In this document: piece by piece, positions 36,139-43,441 of the stretch | How the letters are laid out: each line of letters starts with the position of its first letter | Numbering within the stretch: the first letter of the stretch is position 1 | From: JACVRW01 sp963846505 | GTDB lineage: Bacteria > Actinomycetota > Thermoleophilia > Solirubrobacterales > Thermoleophilaceae | Reading direction: 5' to 3' | Assembly (NCBI GenBank): GCA_963846505.1 | Contig: CAWJWD010000007.1 | Span: forward strand, 620,001 to 684,000 | DNA: 64,000 bases | Position numbers and translations under genes: made by a program | Notes under the pieces: generated by a model | Seen by the model: only the letters and a program-made list of their open reading frames with translations | What the model was told of the DNA's origin: nothing | Databases searched by the model: none

Positions 36139-37128
36139 CTACAGCCAGCGGCGGCGGCGGAAGTAGCTGACCATGCCGACCAGCAGCGCGACCATGCAGC
36201 CGACCACGATGTAGAACGCCGTGTGGTCGGCCTCGCCCGGCACGCCCACGTTCATGCCCCAGATGCTCGCGATCAAGGTCAGCGGCAGCACCACGACGCT
36301 GATCGAGGTCAGCACGCGCAGCACCTCGTTGACGCGGTGCGAGATCACCGACTCGTTCGTGCTCTCGAGCGCCTCGACGACTTCCTTGTAGTTCTCGAGC
36401 ATGTCCCAGATGCGCTCGGAGGCGTCGACGATGTCGTCGAAGTAGACCTCCATGTCCTCGGACAGGTAGCGCTGCTTGGTGCGCTCGAGGTCGCGCAGCA
36501 CCGCGCGCTGCGGGCGGATGACCTTGCGGAAGTTGATGATCTCCTGCTTGGCGTTGGAGATGTCGCGCACGACCTCCTCCGAGCGCCCCTCGAAGATGTC
36601 CTCCTCGATGCGCTCGAGCTTGTTGCCGATCTTGCGCAGCATCGGAAAGCAGTAGTCGAAGGCGTCGTCGACGATCTTGTAGAGCAGGTAGCCCGAGCCC
36701 TTGAGCAGCAGCTGGTCGCGCGCCTCGACGTTCGAGCGGCAGCGCTCGAACAGGTACTCGACCGGCGGGATCGGCTGGTTGGGCAGCGTGATCAGGAAGT
36801 CCGGCCCGATGAAGATGTCGAGCTCGGCGGCGTTGAGGCGACCGACCGTCTTGTCGAAGACCGGGAAGTAGAGGACGATGAAGAGGTAGTCCTCGTACTC
36901 GTCGATCTTCGGCCGCTGGTTGCGCGAGAGGACGTCCTCGTAGTCGAGCGGGTGGAAGTCGAAGTGCTCCTCGAGCCAGGCGCGATCGACCGTGTTCGGC
37001 CGCTCGATGTTGATCCAGCGCAGGCCGCCGTGCTCGACGACCTCGACGTTCGGCTCGGTGCTAGGCGGCTGCTGGGCGACGCGCGCGCGAGCAGACCGGC
37101 GCAGCCGTGGCTTCGGCAGGCTGGGCAT
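36139..37128 (-). CDS. corA: CorA-family divalent cation transporter
   Basis: A 329-residue CorA-type magnesium/cobalt channel. It has the long acidic cytoplasmic domain with extended helices (GRSEEVVRDISNAKQEIINF), then two C-terminal membrane helices joined by the signature WGMNVG, and a basic end (YFRRRRWL). ATG at 37128 gives MPSLPKPRLRRSARARV; upstream in-frame sequence includes the riboswitch region and is not coding. It is divergent from the riboswitch-controlled unit. Confidence 0.93.
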   Translation of the reverse strand: MPSLPKPRLRRSARARVAQQPPSTEPNVEVVEHGGLRWINIERPNTVDRAWLEEHFDFHPLDYEDVLSRNQRPKIDEYEDYLFIVLYFPVFDKTVGRLNAAELDIFIGPDFLITLPNQPIPPVEYLFERCRSNVEARDQLLLKGSGYLLYKIVDDAFDYCFPMLRKIGNKLERIEEDIFEGRSEEVVRDISNAKQEIINFRKVIRPQRAVLRDLERTKQRYLSEDMEVYFDDIVDASERIWDMLENYKEVVEALESTNESVISHRVNEVLRVLTSISVVVLPLTLIASIWGMNVGVPGEADHTAFYIVVGCMVALLVGMVSYFRRRRWL

Positions 37129-37190
37129 AGGGTCTGAGCGGGTCGTCGGCCGGGTGCGGCATCTCAAGTGGCAGTCTACTTGCGCCGACA

Positions 37191-37210
37191 TGTACTCTGT
37201 ACGGAGTACA
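37191..37210. promoter_or_regulatory. Perfect dyad TGTACTC-N6-GAGTACA
   Basis: Seven-base perfect inverted arms with a six-base spacer, 11 bases upstream of the riboswitch P1 stem and 63 bases upstream of the divergent CorA start. Position and symmetry fit a dimeric repressor/activator operator at the promoter of the riboswitch transcript. The regulator is unknown. Confidence 0.55.
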
Positions 37211-37220
37211 CACATATCGC

Positions 37221-37326
37221 CGTTGCATCCTGAGGGGTGGAGGGACATGGCCCTTTGAAACCCCGGCAACCTCCTAGAGGGCATCTTGCCCGACGGGAAC
37301 GGTGCCAATTCCATCGAGATGTGACG
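37221..37326 (+). promoter_or_regulatory. SAM-I riboswitch (S-box aptamer)
   Basis: The sequence carries the conserved SAM-I core in order: GAGGGGTGGAGGGA, TGGCCC, TTTGAAACCCCGGCAACC and GGTGCCAATTCC. Stem P1 pairs 37221-37229 with 37318-37326 in nine consecutive pairs including two G-U wobbles. SAM binding normally turns expression off. A hairpin with a short T run follows (37343-37373), then the ribosome site of the ThrC-like gene, so the usual terminator/antiterminator switch is plausible. Confidence 0.95.
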
Positions 37327-37342
37327 AGGAGCTTTTACCGGC

Positions 37343-37373
37343 CCCTCCGTCACAGAGTGACGGCGGAGGGTTT
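37343..37373 (+). terminator. Riboswitch expression-platform hairpin
   Basis: A GC-rich stem pairs 37343-37353 with 37357-37370 (three extra bases bulge in the 3' arm), followed by TTT. It lies between the SAM-I aptamer and the ribosome site AGGAGGG (37379-37385). It could terminate transcription or sequester the leader; the T run is short, so intrinsic termination is not certain. Confidence 0.6.
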
Positions 37374-37393
37374 CCAATAGGAGGGCGAAAGCC

Positions 37394-38630
37394 ATGCCGG
37401 TACAAGCACTGCAGTGCAAGGAATGCAAGGCCACCTACCCGCTCGAGGCGCGCTACGTCTGCGATCAGTGCTTCGGGCCGCTCGAGGTCGCCTACGACTA
37501 CTCGACGCTCGACGCGGACAGCGTCAAGCGCCGCATCCAGGCCGGACCGCAGACGATCTGGCGCTACGCGGACTTCCTGCCCTTCGAGCAGGCGCCGCGC
37601 ACGGCGCTGCCGACCGGCTCGACGCCGCTGGTCAAGGCCACGCGGCTCGCCGAGCAGCTCGGCCTGCGCGAGGTCTGGGTCAAGAACGACGCCGCCAACC
37701 CGACGCACTCCTTCAAGGACCGCGTCGTCTCGGTCGCGCTCGCCAAGGCGCAGGAGCTCGGCTACAAGGTGCTCGCCTGCCCGTCGACCGGCAACCTCGC
37801 CAACGCCGTCGCCGCCCACGCCGCGGCGGCCGGCATCGAGTCGTACGTCTTCATCCCGGCGGACCTCGAGGAGCAGAAGATCCTCGCCACCGGCGTCTAC
37901 GGCACCAAGCTCGTCACAGTGCGCGGCAACTACGACGACGTCAACCGCCTCTGCACCCAGCTGGCCGGCGAGCACGAGGACTGGGCGTTCGTGAACGTCA
38001 ACGTGCGCCCGTACTACGCCGAGGGGTCGAAGACCGTCGCCTACGAGATCGCCGAGCAGCTCGGCTTCGAGCTGCCCGACCGCGTCGTGGCGCCCGTCGC
38101 CTCCGGCTCGCTGTTCACGAAGATCGCGCGCGGCTTCGAGGACTGGCGCGAGCTCGGGCTCGTCGAGGGCGATCGCCCGGTGATGAACGGCGCCCAGGCC
38201 GCCGGCTGCGCGCCGGTCGCGCAGGCGTTCGAGCAGGGGTGGGACGTCTGCAAGCCGGTCAAGCCGGACACGATCGCCAAGTCGCTCGCGATCGGCAATC
38301 CCGCTGACGGTCCCTACGCGCTCGAGCTCGCCCGCAGCAGCGGCGGCTCGATCGACGCGGTCAGCGACGAGGAGATCAAGCGCCGGCATCCGGCTGCTCG
38401 CCGAGACGACCGGCATCTTCACCGAGACCGCCGGCGGCACGACGACGGCGGTGCTCAAGCGCCTCGCCGACGAGCGTCGCATCGACCCGGACGAGCGCGT
38501 CGTGCTGGTGATCACCGGCGAGGGCCTGAAGACCCTCGACGCCGTGCGCGGCACGTTCGAGCCGTACGCGATCGACGCCACGCTCGACTCGTTCGAGGCC
38601 GTGCTCCAGCCCGCCGCCGCGGCTGCGTAG
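37394..38630 (+). CDS. thrC: Threonine-synthase-like PLP enzyme under a SAM riboswitch (one frameshift)
   Basis: A fold-type II PLP enzyme of about 411 residues. The N-terminal zinc-ribbon cysteines are C8, C11, C23 and C26, followed by the PLP lysine in THSFKDRV and the phosphate loop CPSTGNLANAV. Threonine synthase converts O-phosphohomoserine to threonine. Here a SAM-I riboswitch precedes it and a ThiS-like sulfur carrier follows, so the enzyme may instead accept sulfur from a carrier to give homocysteine (inference). Near 38383 one extra C after EEIKR breaks the frame; past it the normal C-terminus resumes (LLAETTGIFTETAGGTTTAV) and stops at 38630. As deposited, the unshifted frame would run to 38653. 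A single-base error is the likeliest reason. Confidence 0.85.
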
Positions 38631-38643
38631 ACTGTCCGGCCCG

Positions 38644-38919
38644 ATGGCAGTGACCGTGAAGATTCCAACGCAGCTGCGCAGCGTCACCGGCGGCGAATCC
38701 GAGACCGACGTGGACGGCGCCGCGACGGTCGGCGAGGTGCTCGACGGCCTCTACGACCGCTTCGACGGCCTCCGTGACCGGATCGCCGAGGACGGGGACC
38801 TGCGCCGCTTCGTGAACGTGTACGTCGGCGGTGAGGACATCCGCTTCCTCGACGGGCTCGACACGCCCGTCGAGGACGGCGACGAGGTCACGATCCTGCC
38901 GGCTGTCGCCGGCGGCTAG
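38644..38919 (+). CDS. ThiS/MoaD-family sulfur carrier protein
   Basis: A 91-residue ubiquitin-like protein ending in Gly-Gly (LPAVAGG), the C-terminus that is adenylated and converted to a thiocarboxylate in ThiS, MoaD and CysO. The body has EVLDGLYDRFDGLRDRI and NVYVGGEDIRFLDGLDTPV, much like CysO/MoaD-like carriers. It starts 13 bases after the ThrC-like gene and is therefore in the SAM-riboswitch transcript. No E1-like activating enzyme or metalloprotease partner is in the window. A role in donating sulfur to the neighbouring PLP enzyme is inferred by analogy with CysO-CysM. Confidence 0.9.
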   Translation: MAVTVKIPTQLRSVTGGESETDVDGAATVGEVLDGLYDRFDGLRDRIAEDGDLRRFVNVYVGGEDIRFLDGLDTPVEDGDEVTILPAVAGG

Positions 38920-38926
38920 CGACCCC

Positions 38927-39901
38927 ATGCGCGGCTCCACCGCCCTCGTCACGGGGGCGCAGGGCTTCGTCGGGTCGTGGCTGGCGGAGCGCTTGCTCGA
39001 CGAGGGCGCGCGCGTGGTCGTGCCGCGACGCGACGCGGAGCCGGAGTCGCGCTTCCGTCGCGAGGGCGTGGAGGAGCGCTGCACGATCGTTCCGTGCGAC
39101 GTGACCGACTACGAGTCGGTGCTGCGCGTGCTCAACGAGCACGAGGTGACCACGGTCTTCCATCTGGCCGCGCAGACGCTGGTCGGGATCGCCAACCGCG
39201 GGCCGCTGTCGACCTGGGAGTCGAACGTGCGCGGCACCTGGACGCTGCTCGAGGCCTGCCGTGCGCACGGCGTCCTGGCCGGGGCGGTCGAGCGCATCGT
39301 GGTGGCGTCGTCGGACAAGGCCTACGGCGATCAGGACGATCTGCCGTACCGCGAGGACCTGCCACTGCAGCCGCGCTATCCCTACGACGTCTCGAAGGCC
39401 TGCCAGGACATGATCGCGCGCTCGTACGCCACGACGTACGGGATGCCGGTGGCCGTCACCCGGCTGGCCAACGTCTACGGACCCGGCGACGTCAACTGGT
39501 CGCGGATCGTGCCCGACACAGCACGGGCGCTGGTGCGCGGAGAACGGCCGGTGATCCGCTCGGACGGCACGCCCGAGCGCGACTACCTCTACGTCGACGA
39601 CGCCGTCGACGTCTACATGACCGTGGCGGCCTCGCTGGACGATCCCGCGCTGCGGGGCCGGGCGTGGAACGCAGGCTCGGACGAGCCGCTGTCGGTGCTC
39701 GAGCTCGTGCGCGCGCTGACGCGCGTGTCGGGACGGGACGTCGAGCCGGAGATCCAGGGGGAGGGGACGCCCCACGGCGAGATCGACCGCCAGTGGCTGG
39801 ACTCGAGCGCTATTCGCTCCGAGCTGGGCTGGAAGCCGCGTTGGGAGCTCGAGCGCGGCCTTGCCGCAGCCTGGGAGTGGTACTCGGCTCGTTGCAGTTG
39901 A
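38927..39901 (+). CDS. NAD-dependent nucleotide-sugar dehydratase (CDP-glucose 4,6-dehydratase-like)
   Basis: An extended SDR enzyme of about 324 residues. The Rossmann motif is VTGAQGFVGSW, the catalytic pair is in YPYDVSKAC, and SSDKAYGD, NVYGPGDVNWSRIVPDT and SDGTPERDYLYVDDAV are characteristic of CDP-glucose 4,6-dehydratase and near relatives. It would make a 4-keto-6-deoxy sugar for surface glycan. ATG at 38927 follows the sulfur-carrier stop by 7 bases, so it may be cotranscribed with it despite the unrelated role. Confidence 0.85.
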   Translation: MRGSTALVTGAQGFVGSWLAERLLDEGARVVVPRRDAEPESRFRREGVEERCTIVPCDVTDYESVLRVLNEHEVTTVFHLAAQTLVGIANRGPLSTWESNVRGTWTLLEACRAHGVLAGAVERIVVASSDKAYGDQDDLPYREDLPLQPRYPYDVSKACQDMIARSYATTYGMPVAVTRLANVYGPGDVNWSRIVPDTARALVRGERPVIRSDGTPERDYLYVDDAVDVYMTVAASLDDPALRGRAWNAGSDEPLSVLELVRALTRVSGRDVEPEIQGEGTPHGEIDRQWLDSSAIRSELGWKPRWELERGLAAAWEWYSARCS

Positions 39902-39986
39902 CACCTACACCATGTCGAGTCGCGCCGACGCAGATTTCGACAGGTGGCCATGGTGAGCGGGACGGCGGCCGCCGACAATCCATGGC

Positions 39987-40205
39987 ATGCAGGCAAGACC
40001 CGTCCGCCGCGTCATGCTCGTGCAGCGCCGCATCGGCGACAACGCCGGCCCCGGCGCCGTACGTCGCTTCTCGCTCGCCCGCGTCGGTCCGACCACGATC
40101 TCGGCCCTCGGTGCCGACCGCTTCGAGCGCATGGAGGAGATCGCCGGCATGGACGAGGGTGCGGGCGCCCGCAACGGGTACCCGAACGGGGATGCCCCCC
40201 GATGA
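39987..40205 (+). CDS. Small hypothetical protein
   Basis: A possible 72-residue basic protein (ATG at 39987, alternative at 40014). It has no recognised domain; third codon positions are G/C-rich as in real genes here, but the region lacks other support. It overlaps the next small ORF by 14 bases. I report it with low confidence. Confidence 0.35.
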   Translation: MQARPVRRVMLVQRRIGDNAGPGAVRRFSLARVGPTTISALGADRFERMEEIAGMDEGAGARNGYPNGDAPR

Positions 40206-40398
40206 ACAGCGCGACCGTCCCGACCTCGAGCGCGTCCGGGAAGCCCTGGGCAAGCCCGGCGAGCGCCCCGACCGCCACGTAACGCCCCGCGACGACGATC
40301 CCGAGCCGCAGCGCGAGGCGCGCGAGCGGCTCGAGGAGGATCAGGAGGACGATCCTGGGGCTAGCTCGAAGCGTCTAGGCGGTGGTCAGTCTAGGTAG
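40192..40398 (+). CDS. Small highly charged hypothetical protein
   Basis: A possible 68-residue hydrophilic protein starting MPPDEQRDRPDLERVREALG, rich in Asp, Glu and Arg (RDDDPEPQREARERLEEDQE). The charge pattern suggests a real, probably disordered or helical protein. It overlaps the previous small ORF and is followed closely by a strong hairpin at 40405-40430. Function unknown. Confidence 0.45.
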   Translation: MPPDEQRDRPDLERVREALGKPGERPDRHVTPRDDDPEPQREARERLEEDQEDDPGASSKRLGGGQSR

Positions 40399-40404
40399 GT
40401 AGGG

Positions 40405-40430
40405 GAGGGGGTGGCACTCGCCACCCCCTC
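40405..40430. terminator. Strong bidirectional hairpin
   Basis: A perfect 11-base stem (40405-40415 with 40420-40430) and a four-base loop lie between the small ORFs and the convergent secreted-protein gene. There is no clear T run, so it is a likely but not certain terminator for both sides. Confidence 0.75.
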
Positions 40431-40455
40431 GATGTGGCGTCGTGGGACGAATGCG

Positions 40456-41064
40456 TCACGAGATCGTGATCGGGCCTCCCGTTGACACTCTGAATGTGGC
40501 AGTGAGGGATACGGTCTGCGAGCCGCCGCAGAGCCCTCCCGAGCCCGTCGCTCTGATGCCTCTGACGCTGAGTCTCAGCGATTGCGTGGCGACGTCGAAC
40601 GTCCAAGCGTCGCCGAACGTCTGCGGGCCTCTGATTGTGACGCTGCAGCCCAAGGCGACGACGCTGATTGAAGCTTCGAAGTCGCTATCCAGGGTCACGT
40701 CCCCCGTCGCTCTTCTGCCAGGGACGTCTGATCTTCTTGAGTTGAGTGTGACTCTGCCTCTGACGAGGGGGTCGACTGAGAGGCCAAAGCCCTGCAGGAC
40801 ACATGTGAGTCTCGGAGGGCCGGTCCTGCCTGAGAAGACGATTCTGCCTGAGAGCGTCGTTCCCGTCCCGTTGATTCTGCCTGTGTAGCTGGCTGTGGGA
40901 CACGTGACGATCAAGCCGTCGCTGTTGACGTACTGGGAGTCGATGGAGCTAGCTGAAACTGCGGCATTCGGTGGGTTGAATCTGGCGTTCGCGGGACCGG
41001 TTACCCCGAGGGCGACCAGCAGCGCGATGGTCAGTATCGGCGTCCACTTGTAGAAGCTCTTCAT
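40456..41064 (-). CDS. Secreted orphan protein
   Basis: A 202-residue protein with a clear signal peptide (MKSFYKWTPILTIALLVALG, cleavage near ANA) and a predicted all-beta body with three internal cysteine pairs (VTCPTASY, LTCVLQG, LGCSVTI, LCGGSQTV). I do not recognise a family. Its codon third positions are less GC-rich than its neighbours, and the upstream 170 bases are AT-rich, so it may be a recent arrival. It ends beside a strong hairpin and appears to be a single-gene unit. Confidence 0.65.
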   Translation of the reverse strand: MKSFYKWTPILTIALLVALGVTGPANARFNPPNAAVSASSIDSQYVNSDGLIVTCPTASYTGRINGTGTTLSGRIVFSGRTGPPRLTCVLQGFGLSVDPLVRGRVTLNSRRSDVPGRRATGDVTLDSDFEASISVVALGCSVTIRGPQTFGDAWTFDVATQSLRLSVRGIRATGSGGLCGGSQTVSLTATFRVSTGGPITIS

Positions 41065-41237
41065 TGGTGCCTCTCTCCCGGCTCCACGCCGGGTGGTCTG
41101 CGAGTCGAGCGATGCGGCAGCTCCTCCTTTCAAGAGGGAATATGAATACTGAAAATATCACTAACTAGTGAGTCGTATCATCCACCGTGTAGGGATCGCG
41201 TCGTGGGAGAGCGCGTCTGAGGTTAGGCTGCTGGGCG

Positions 41238-42302
41238 ATGGTTCCCATGGAATCGCTCTGGCCGCGGCTGGCGGGGTTGCCGCTCGTCGTCGAGTCGTGC
41301 GAGTACGAGCGACTGCACGCCGTCCTCGCCCACGAGTTCAAGCGCGTGACGACGCACGTGCGGCTCGTCGGCGCCGGCGTCGACGGACTCGGCGAGGACG
41401 TCTCGGTCCATGTCGAGGACGGCACCTCGCTCCACGAGACGCGGCCCGCGCTGCCGCTCGCGGGCGAGTGGACGCTCGCCGGCTTCTGCGATCGCCTGGC
41501 GACGCTCGAGCTGTGGCCCAAGCCGCCGGAGTGGGAGGCGGCGCGGCGCTATCGCAACTGGGCGTTGGAGTCGGCGGCGCTGGACCTCGCGTTGCGCCAG
41601 GCCGGTCGTTCCCTGCACGATGTGCTCGGCCTGGAGCCGCGGCCGGTGCGCTTCGTCAACTCGCTGGGTCTCGGCGAGCAGCCCTCGATCGAGCCCGTGC
41701 GTCGGCGGCTCGCCCGCTCGGCGGGCGTGCGCTTCAAGCTCGACGCGGAGGCGACCTGGGCGCCCGCGCTCGTCGACGAGGTCGCGGCCACGGGCGCGGT
41801 CGACACGATCGACTTCAAGGGCCAGTACGGCTTCGAGGTCGAGGATCCGGAAGCGCTGGGTGCGTTGTACGACCACGTGCTCGACGCGCTCCCGGACGCG
41901 TATCTGGAGGATCCGCACGACCTGCCCGAGATCGCGCGGCGGCTCCGCGATCACGTCGAGCGCGTGTCCTACGACGCGCCGATCCACAGCGCGCAGGACA
42001 TCGGCGCGACGCCGCTTCCGGCGCGCGTGGTGAACGTCAAGCCGTCGCGGATCGGCAGCCTGCGCGCGCTGTTCGAGGTGTACGCGCGCTGTGCGCGAGA
42101 GCGACGGCCGATGTACGGCGGCGGCATGGGCGAGCTGGGCGTGGGCCGCGGGCAGATCGAGCTGCTGGCCGCGCAGTTTCACGCCGACGCGCCCAACGAT
42201 GTGGCGCCGAGCGCCTATAACGAGGACGACCCGGCAGGCGAGCTGCCGGCGAGTCCACTGGCGCCGCGCCCCGGCCCCACCGGCTTTCGCTGGGCCACGT
42301 AG
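41238..42302 (+). CDS. Enolase-superfamily enzyme (muconate lactonising/mandelate racemase-like)
   Basis: A 354-residue enzyme of the enolase superfamily, which abstracts a proton alpha to a carboxylate. Expected residues are in place: RFKLDAEATW (second-strand lysine), metal ligands in DTIDFKGQ, YLEDPHD and SYDAPIHSAQD, and the sixth-strand lysine in VNVKPSRIGS. GGGMGELGVGRGQ near the C-terminus matches the last barrel strand. This pattern suits the OSBS/MLE subgroup; the substrate is not known. ATG at 41238 or 41247 are both possible. It is divergent from the secreted orphan and convergent with the arsenic operon. Confidence 0.82.
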   Translation: MVPMESLWPRLAGLPLVVESCEYERLHAVLAHEFKRVTTHVRLVGAGVDGLGEDVSVHVEDGTSLHETRPALPLAGEWTLAGFCDRLATLELWPKPPEWEAARRYRNWALESAALDLALRQAGRSLHDVLGLEPRPVRFVNSLGLGEQPSIEPVRRRLARSAGVRFKLDAEATWAPALVDEVAATGAVDTIDFKGQYGFEVEDPEALGALYDHVLDALPDAYLEDPHDLPEIARRLRDHVERVSYDAPIHSAQDIGATPLPARVVNVKPSRIGSLRALFEVYARCARERRPMYGGGMGELGVGRGQIELLAAQFHADAPNDVAPSAYNEDDPAGELPASPLAPRPGPTGFRWAT

Positions 42303-42333
42303 CTGGAGGCCGTGGTGAGCGCCGGCGACTGCG

Positions 42334-42756
42334 TTAGCTGGTTGCCCCTTCGGCTCGCGCGCTCGCCGTGTCGAGTTCTGTGATGAGGTCGCTGACGTGG
42401 CTGGCGATGGTGTCGCGGGTGGTGCGGACCTGCTCGATGGGTTGGTCCTTGGGGTCGGGGAGGTTCCAGTCGACGTAGCGCTTGCCGGGGATGTAGGGGC
42501 ACTGGTCGCCGCAGCCCATCGTCACGACCACGTCCGCCCGTTCGGCCAGCTCGCGCGTGAGCAGCTGGGGGACGCGGTCGGTCAGGTCGATGTCCAGCTC
42601 GGCCATCGCTTCGATGACTTCGGCGTGGAGCTGGTCGGCGGGGGTGGTGCCGGCTGAGTCGGCGGTGTGGCGACCTTGGGCGGCGTGCTCGAACAGCGCG
42701 CGGCTCATCTGGGAGCGGCCGGCGTTATGCAGGCAGACGAACAGGACGTGCGCCAT
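42334..42756 (-). CDS. arsC: Arsenate reductase, low-molecular-weight phosphatase type
   Basis: A 140-residue arsenate reductase of the LMW-PTP fold, reducing arsenate to arsenite. The P-loop CLHNAGRSQMSR holds the nucleophilic Cys; GCGDQCPYIPGKRYVDWNLPDP is the conserved region with the second cysteines. The donor may be thioredoxin or mycothiol. It is the last gene of the arsenic operon and its start lies inside the aquaporin gene by 32 bases, so translation is coupled. Confidence 0.92.
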   Translation of the reverse strand: MAHVLFVCLHNAGRSQMSRALFEHAAQGRHTADSAGTTPADQLHAEVIEAMAELDIDLTDRVPQLLTRELAERADVVVTMGCGDQCPYIPGKRYVDWNLPDPKDQPIEQVRTTRDTIASHVSDLITELDTASARAEGATS

Positions 42757-43441
42757 CGCTGGCCTCCGTGCGTTGATGGTGACCTCGGACGAGTTGGTAG
42801 GCGAGCGCGCCCACGGTGGCGCCGAGGATCGGGCCGGCGAGGTAGACCCAGAAGTCGGTCCACTGTCCGGCGGTCAAGGCGGGACCGAGGGAGCGGGCGG
42901 GGTTCATCGACGCTCCGGTGACGGGGCCGCCCATGATCGCGTCGAGGCCCACGGTGCCACCGATGGCGATCGCGGCGGCTGGGCCGACCGCGCGAGTGTC
43001 GGTCGCGACGGCCATGATCACGAACATCAGCGCGGCCGTCAGGATCGCCTCGTAGACGAAGGCGCTGCCGGCGGCGACGCTCGGCACGGTGGCGCCGAGC
43101 TGTGCCGGTTGGTCGGGCCAGATCGCCAGCAGCACGAGCGCGGCGGCGATGGCGCCGGCCAGCTGCGCGGCGATGTAGGCGACGGCGTCGCGGGCCGGGA
43201 AGTGCCGCGTCAGCGTGAACGCGATCGTGACGGCGGGGTTGACGTGCGCGCCGGACAGATGGCCGGTGGCGTAGACCATCGCCATCACGATCAGCCCGAA
43301 CACCAGCCCGACGCCCACGGTGCCGAGCGCGCCGTCGTAGACGGCGTCGGTGACGATCGCGCCGCAGCCGGCGAACACGAGCAGGAACGCGGCGAGCGCT
43401 TCGGCCCCGGCGCGGCGGGCGAGGTCCGGCCGGCCGGTCAC
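42725..43441 (-). CDS. MIP/aquaporin channel, probable arsenite conduit
   Basis: A 238-residue major intrinsic protein with six membrane helices and two half-helix motifs: HVNPAVT and SMNPARS. In arsenic operons such channels let arsenite flow out down its gradient (as for AqpS next to ArsC in rhizobia), replacing an ArsB/Acr3 pump; none of the latter is present here. The gene overlaps both neighbours and lies between the R2lox-like oxidase and arsC. Confidence 0.9.
   Translation of the reverse strand: MTGRPDLARRAGAEALAAFLLVFAGCGAIVTDAVYDGALGTVGVGLVFGLIVMAMVYATGHLSGAHVNPAVTIAFTLTRHFPARDAVAYIAAQLAGAIAAALVLLAIWPDQPAQLGATVPSVAAGSAFVYEAILTAALMFVIMAVATDTRAVGPAAAIAIGGTVGLDAIMGGPVTGASMNPARSLGPALTAGQWTDFWVYLAGPILGATVGALAYQLVRGHHQRTEASDGARPVRLPA

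Noticed and set aside
37394..38653. Programmed frameshift in the ThrC-like gene
   Set aside because: No slippery heptamer or following pseudoknot is seen; one extra C among other +1 errors in this assembly is the simpler reason.
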